Of a stretch of DNA of 33,423 nt, positions 30,112 to 33,423 are shown one piece after another. The DNA comes from Ectocarpus siliculosus (lineage: Eukaryota; Sar; Phaeophyceae; Ectocarpales; Ectocarpaceae): the NCBI GenBank assembly GCA_000310025.1, contig FN649739.1:2639020-2672442 (forward strand). Direction: 5' to 3'. The position numbers and the translations under genes were made by a program. The notes below the pieces were generated by a model that worked only from the letters and a program-made list of their open reading frames with translations, made no database searches and had not been told where the DNA came from. Position 1 is the first letter of the stretch. The number at the start of each line of letters is the position of its first letter.

Positions 30112-30644
30112 GACATAAATATAACAAACATTATTTCATAAATACATGAAGGTGTAGGGGAGAGAGGGGGGGGTTGAGCGGTGCGGCATGTGTGGGCGTG
30201 GGCGTGATGTTTGATTACGGGAGCCAATATTTTTCGGCCGCAAAAAAAATTGACTGATGAATCAGTGCGTGGGATGAGCACACGCATGCACGCGGAACTT
30301 TGTAACAATTTGTTACGCGCCCACCAGCCGCATGTGTGGGCATGTGCGTATGTAGGTGCCAAGGAACGCCCAGCGAGAGCGAGGAAGTCGTTTACTGTAG
30401 TTTTGCGAGAGAACGTTGCAAAACAACGGGAAATAGAATGAATGGTTCATACCATCAACAATATTGAGGGCCGTTCAGCTCTGCCTGCCCGGCGGTAAAG
30501 CCCAGGGACTCTGCTCTGCCCCAGAAACGATGCCGTGGGGAGCTTCCAGCCCTTGCCTAGTATCTTCTCTCTCGTTACTGCGGTGGTTTGAGAACTGCAA
30601 GACGGGTTCGTCTCGTGAGACAAGAGTACGGGGTTAGTTTTGAA

Positions 30645-30953
30645 AAAAATGAGTCTTCAAAATTGAAATTTGTCATGGTTCCAGAACGTGAGCACGGGTT
30701 CTGCCGGGCCCTCCCTCTCACAGAAAGGATATATTCCATTTTATGCATATCGATTTTCATTTTTGCGCGCGTAATATCAACCACTACGAAGAACAATAGG
30801 AGGGTTATCATTGTTTTCGGCTGAGATAGTTCACTCTGCCAACCCTCATGTAAGACGACATGAACCCAGCCTCTTTCGGGTCCGAATCCCTGCGGGGCAA
30901 TGCTCGCCTGAGGTTTACGGACAACCCGGTGACCTTTTCGGGTTCGTCAACAC
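30645..30953 (+). pseudogene. Degenerate tandem copy of the 29.3-kb locus
   Basis: Matches about 29210-29523 in the same orientation, about 1.43 kb downstream. Shared runs include GGTTCACTCTG/AGTTCACTCTG, CTTTCGGGTCCGAA/CTCGGGTCCGAA, AATGCTCGCC/AACGCTCGCC and GGTGACC...TTCGGGTTCGTC. The reading frame of the intact copy is broken by indels and stops here, and the start region differs. Similarity ends sharply near 30953. Confidence 0.65.
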
Positions 30954-30959
30954 TACATA

Positions 30960-33406
30960 CATGTGTACCTACATAGACCAATGAAGAGAATGATAACACG
31001 ACATGGTGACCCATAGCAGGTTCTTCTCTGCTGTAGCCGCGCCGCACGAAGCTTCAACTACTTCTCAAGGAACTTTCCATGTGCTACTGTACATACATGT
31101 GCCACACAACCAACCACGGTTTGGCAAATGAGGCACCGCCAATGACGCTATCAGGGTTGCCTGTCTGTTATAGGGCTTCAGGTGTTTTTTGCGAGGTTGT
31201 TGACTTCGCTCCTTCAGGTGTTCCGGCTCTCCTAACAATGTACTTCTACTTGCAACAACAATGTGGCGGGGGCGCCCGGTAGGAGGAATAAAATAGTGAC
31301 ACCTCTCTTTGCCTGAAGAGCATTCATTCCCGTGTGCCCGTTTCGGCGCAGTACACGTATGTATGGAGCTAGCAAGTAACCGTTTGGGGGAACGCCAAGG
31401 CCGCACAAGAGCCTTCGCCAGATCCTAGGTCTGCGTTCGCTGAGAATCGAGGCAGCAACGAGGCTGGCAGCAGGGGGGAGGTGCCGGATAGAGTAGTACG
31501 CAAACAGGGCAGCCAAGTAGGAGAGGCTGGGCACGTTCAAGATAACATCAAACCTGGAATGATATGTGGAGGACGTCAGCTGTGTGTGGTGTTCCGTAAT
31601 CCAACCAAGGTGTAGAGAGAACAAGAGGATATGCCAAGAGAAAGCAAGCAGTCTCACGAACCTCCGTTGAGATGGATATTATTGTAGAGTGCCACTGGGG
31701 GTCTCGGTGTAGTTTGTACGTTCAGACCGCCTTTTCGGGGCCCTTACCACTGTTGACCTGTAAGGAAACGTTGACAGAGCACTGACTAAACGACAAGGGG
31801 CGGCGACCGGTGTCGCGCCGTCATGATGTGCCAGGTAGGAAACAATGATAATAATGACTTCGTAGATCGGATACAAACGTCCCCTGTGGACGAGAGAGGG
31901 TGCCCGAGTGCACGCTAAGAATTCCTTTTATTTCCAAAAACAATGTTGCTGTGTTGGCGATGAACAAACAACGGGAGTGGTGATATCGTCCACTACGAGC
32001 AAGTGCGAAGTCCCGCGTTGTTCAAAGCGACCAAGTTTCGCGCTGTACCCCGAGAATCCAGTATTTGTACCTTGTATCTATCATGTGTACGACACGAAAC
32101 GGGGGTGTAGTCGTAACACCAGAACCCGACGGCGTCAAGCCCTGGACTGTTCCTAAAGTACGGGGAATCTACATGGAGACATCGATATTGTCCATGAAAC
32201 CGGGTAAATACAAGGTGTGGCAAGTAGCTGGTTGTGTCCCGTCACGCCAAGCTTTGCACCGCCTGGGGGGCGCCAAACAGCCGGTGCTATCTCCGCTCAC
32301 GTGAAGGAAAAACCAAAAGTGTTCAATATCGTCACGAAACAAGTCAAAAATATATAGAAAACACACAAAAACCTGCCACCGTCAATCTCACGGACCAACT
32401 CAACTGCTGGAATCTCGCATGCACTGCCATGGTGCTTCTACAAAAGCGGCTGGCCTACTTGGGGGGGCATTGCAAGGACGCACCACGCCACAACGAACAG
32501 ATTCGGGCAAAAACACATGCCACGCACAACCGACAAGAAAAACGCAGAACGAAAAAATAAAAATGCGAAAAACATGCGCAACACCATGACTACAGTACTG
32601 CTGAGATACCACGGCACAATCCCCTATGCTTCTGTCTCCAAGCTGCGGACGAGGCATTCGCAATCCGACAGGGAGGAAATAGAATAAGGTCTAGGGAGAC
32701 TGATGTGCACGAGCTAGCCGTCCACAGGCATCTATCCGAATCAAATTCCGTAACCCTTCCAAAATCACGAGTTCTGGGTTGGGCATGCACCGAATCCAAC
32801 AAACAAGCCAAGCAGGAGAGACAGTGGTACCGACACACCCTGCCCTTTCAAAAAAATCCAAAATACGGTTCAAACTCGATGGCATGGTACCAGAAATAGG
32901 TCGGGCTTGGCAGCGCTATCAGGAGGTAGGCAGGCTCCAAGGGGGAAACATCAACGTAAGCATAATGCCTGCCGCATTGCCCCGCATCGTTCTACACGCC
33001 GGCGTGCAAAGCAGCCTTGTTGTCTGTCCTGTGTTGGTGTTTTCTGGGTGTCTGCCTTCTTGGCTTCCGCTTCCCGTACAGCAGCTTACCGTAGCTTCAA
33101 CCGGATGTAGGGCACCTCCCTCTCGTCGTCCGTTTCCATGTCACTCACGCAAACCTTCGTCGGAAGACGAAAAGAAAAAAAACGAACGAAAAGGGGCAAA
33201 AAAAACAAAATCGTGGAGTGACGATTTCAGCCGAGAAAAGCGTGTACGCCATTCAAGCTATGTACTGGAGTCCCTCTTCTCGGTCTAGCCTTTCATTTCA
33301 GTGTCCCCCACGTTAGCACAGGAGTGAATCTATCACATATTATAGAATTCCCCACCTGCACGATACGTCTGTGTATCCGTATCTTCGAGAAAACATCATA
33401 CAGCAG
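30960..33406. other. Region without a convincing gene
   Basis: Open frames up to 169 codons (plus 32779-33288, minus 31232-31657) show no recognisable domain, and no repeat family was identified. Exons of unrecognised genes cannot be excluded. Confidence 0.35.
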
Positions 33407-33420
33407 CCCCCCCCCCCCCC
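33407..33420. repeat. C14 homopolymer at window end
   Basis: Fourteen C followed by AAA at the end of the window. As with the G runs beside the 18.46 kb gap, it may mark a low-quality contig end. Confidence 0.9.
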
Positions 33421-33423
33421 AAA

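Overview
This is a nuclear genomic window from a eukaryote. Evidence is spliceosomal GT-AG introns of about 330-860 bp, a chromodomain-bearing Ty3/gypsy retrotransposon, many simple repeats and a 100-N scaffold gap. The mix of a plastid-type presequence (signal peptide plus AF motif), intron style and GC content fits a stramenopile, perhaps a brown alga. That placement is inference, not proof.

Layout. From about 0.6 to 2.6 kb there is a badly decayed plus-strand Ty3/gypsy pol remnant; its integrase is recognisable from about 1.85 to 2.56 kb. From 2.6 to 5.7 kb there is no convincing gene: simple repeats, a purine-skewed stretch and a 52-bp tandem repeat, possibly including the 3' end of the next element. 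From 5.7 to 17.15 kb lies a large degenerate minus-strand Ty3/gypsy element. Read 5' to 3' on the minus strand it holds a coiled-coil, SR/RG-rich Gag region, Gag with a CCHC knuckle, a linker, a NADAR (YbiA-like) domain, an aspartic protease (DSG), reverse transcriptase (YVDD), RNase H, integrase (HHCC and a DDE core whose first Asp is Asn), a chromodomain and a Tudor-like C-terminus. It has at least five in-frame stops and about eight frameshifts. It is further altered by a 217-bp MITE-like insertion at the end of gag, a 336/341-bp direct duplication and a 243-bp inverted duplication of gag coding sequence. No LTR pair could be identified.

From 17.2 to 18.8 kb there is gag-like low-complexity sequence, a (CTG)8 tract and a 100-N gap flanked by repeated, error-like sequence. 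From 18.87 to 24.8 kb there is a plus-strand ubiquitin-specific protease gene of the USP7/Ubp15 type with at least seven exons. All six resolved introns are GT-AG and all phases agree. A possible upstream first exon encodes an N-terminal hydrophobic presequence. From 25 to 33.4 kb the sequence is mostly unassigned. It holds one 160-codon ORF of unknown function (29317-29799) with a degenerate tandem copy about 1.43 kb downstream, and a weak MYND-like fragment.

The most interesting feature is the NADAR domain inside a retrotransposon polyprotein, directly upstream of the protease. NADAR enzymes are known to remove ADP-ribose from guanine, including in toxin-antitoxin systems, which suggests a counter-defence or nucleotide-sanitising role for the element when it was active.
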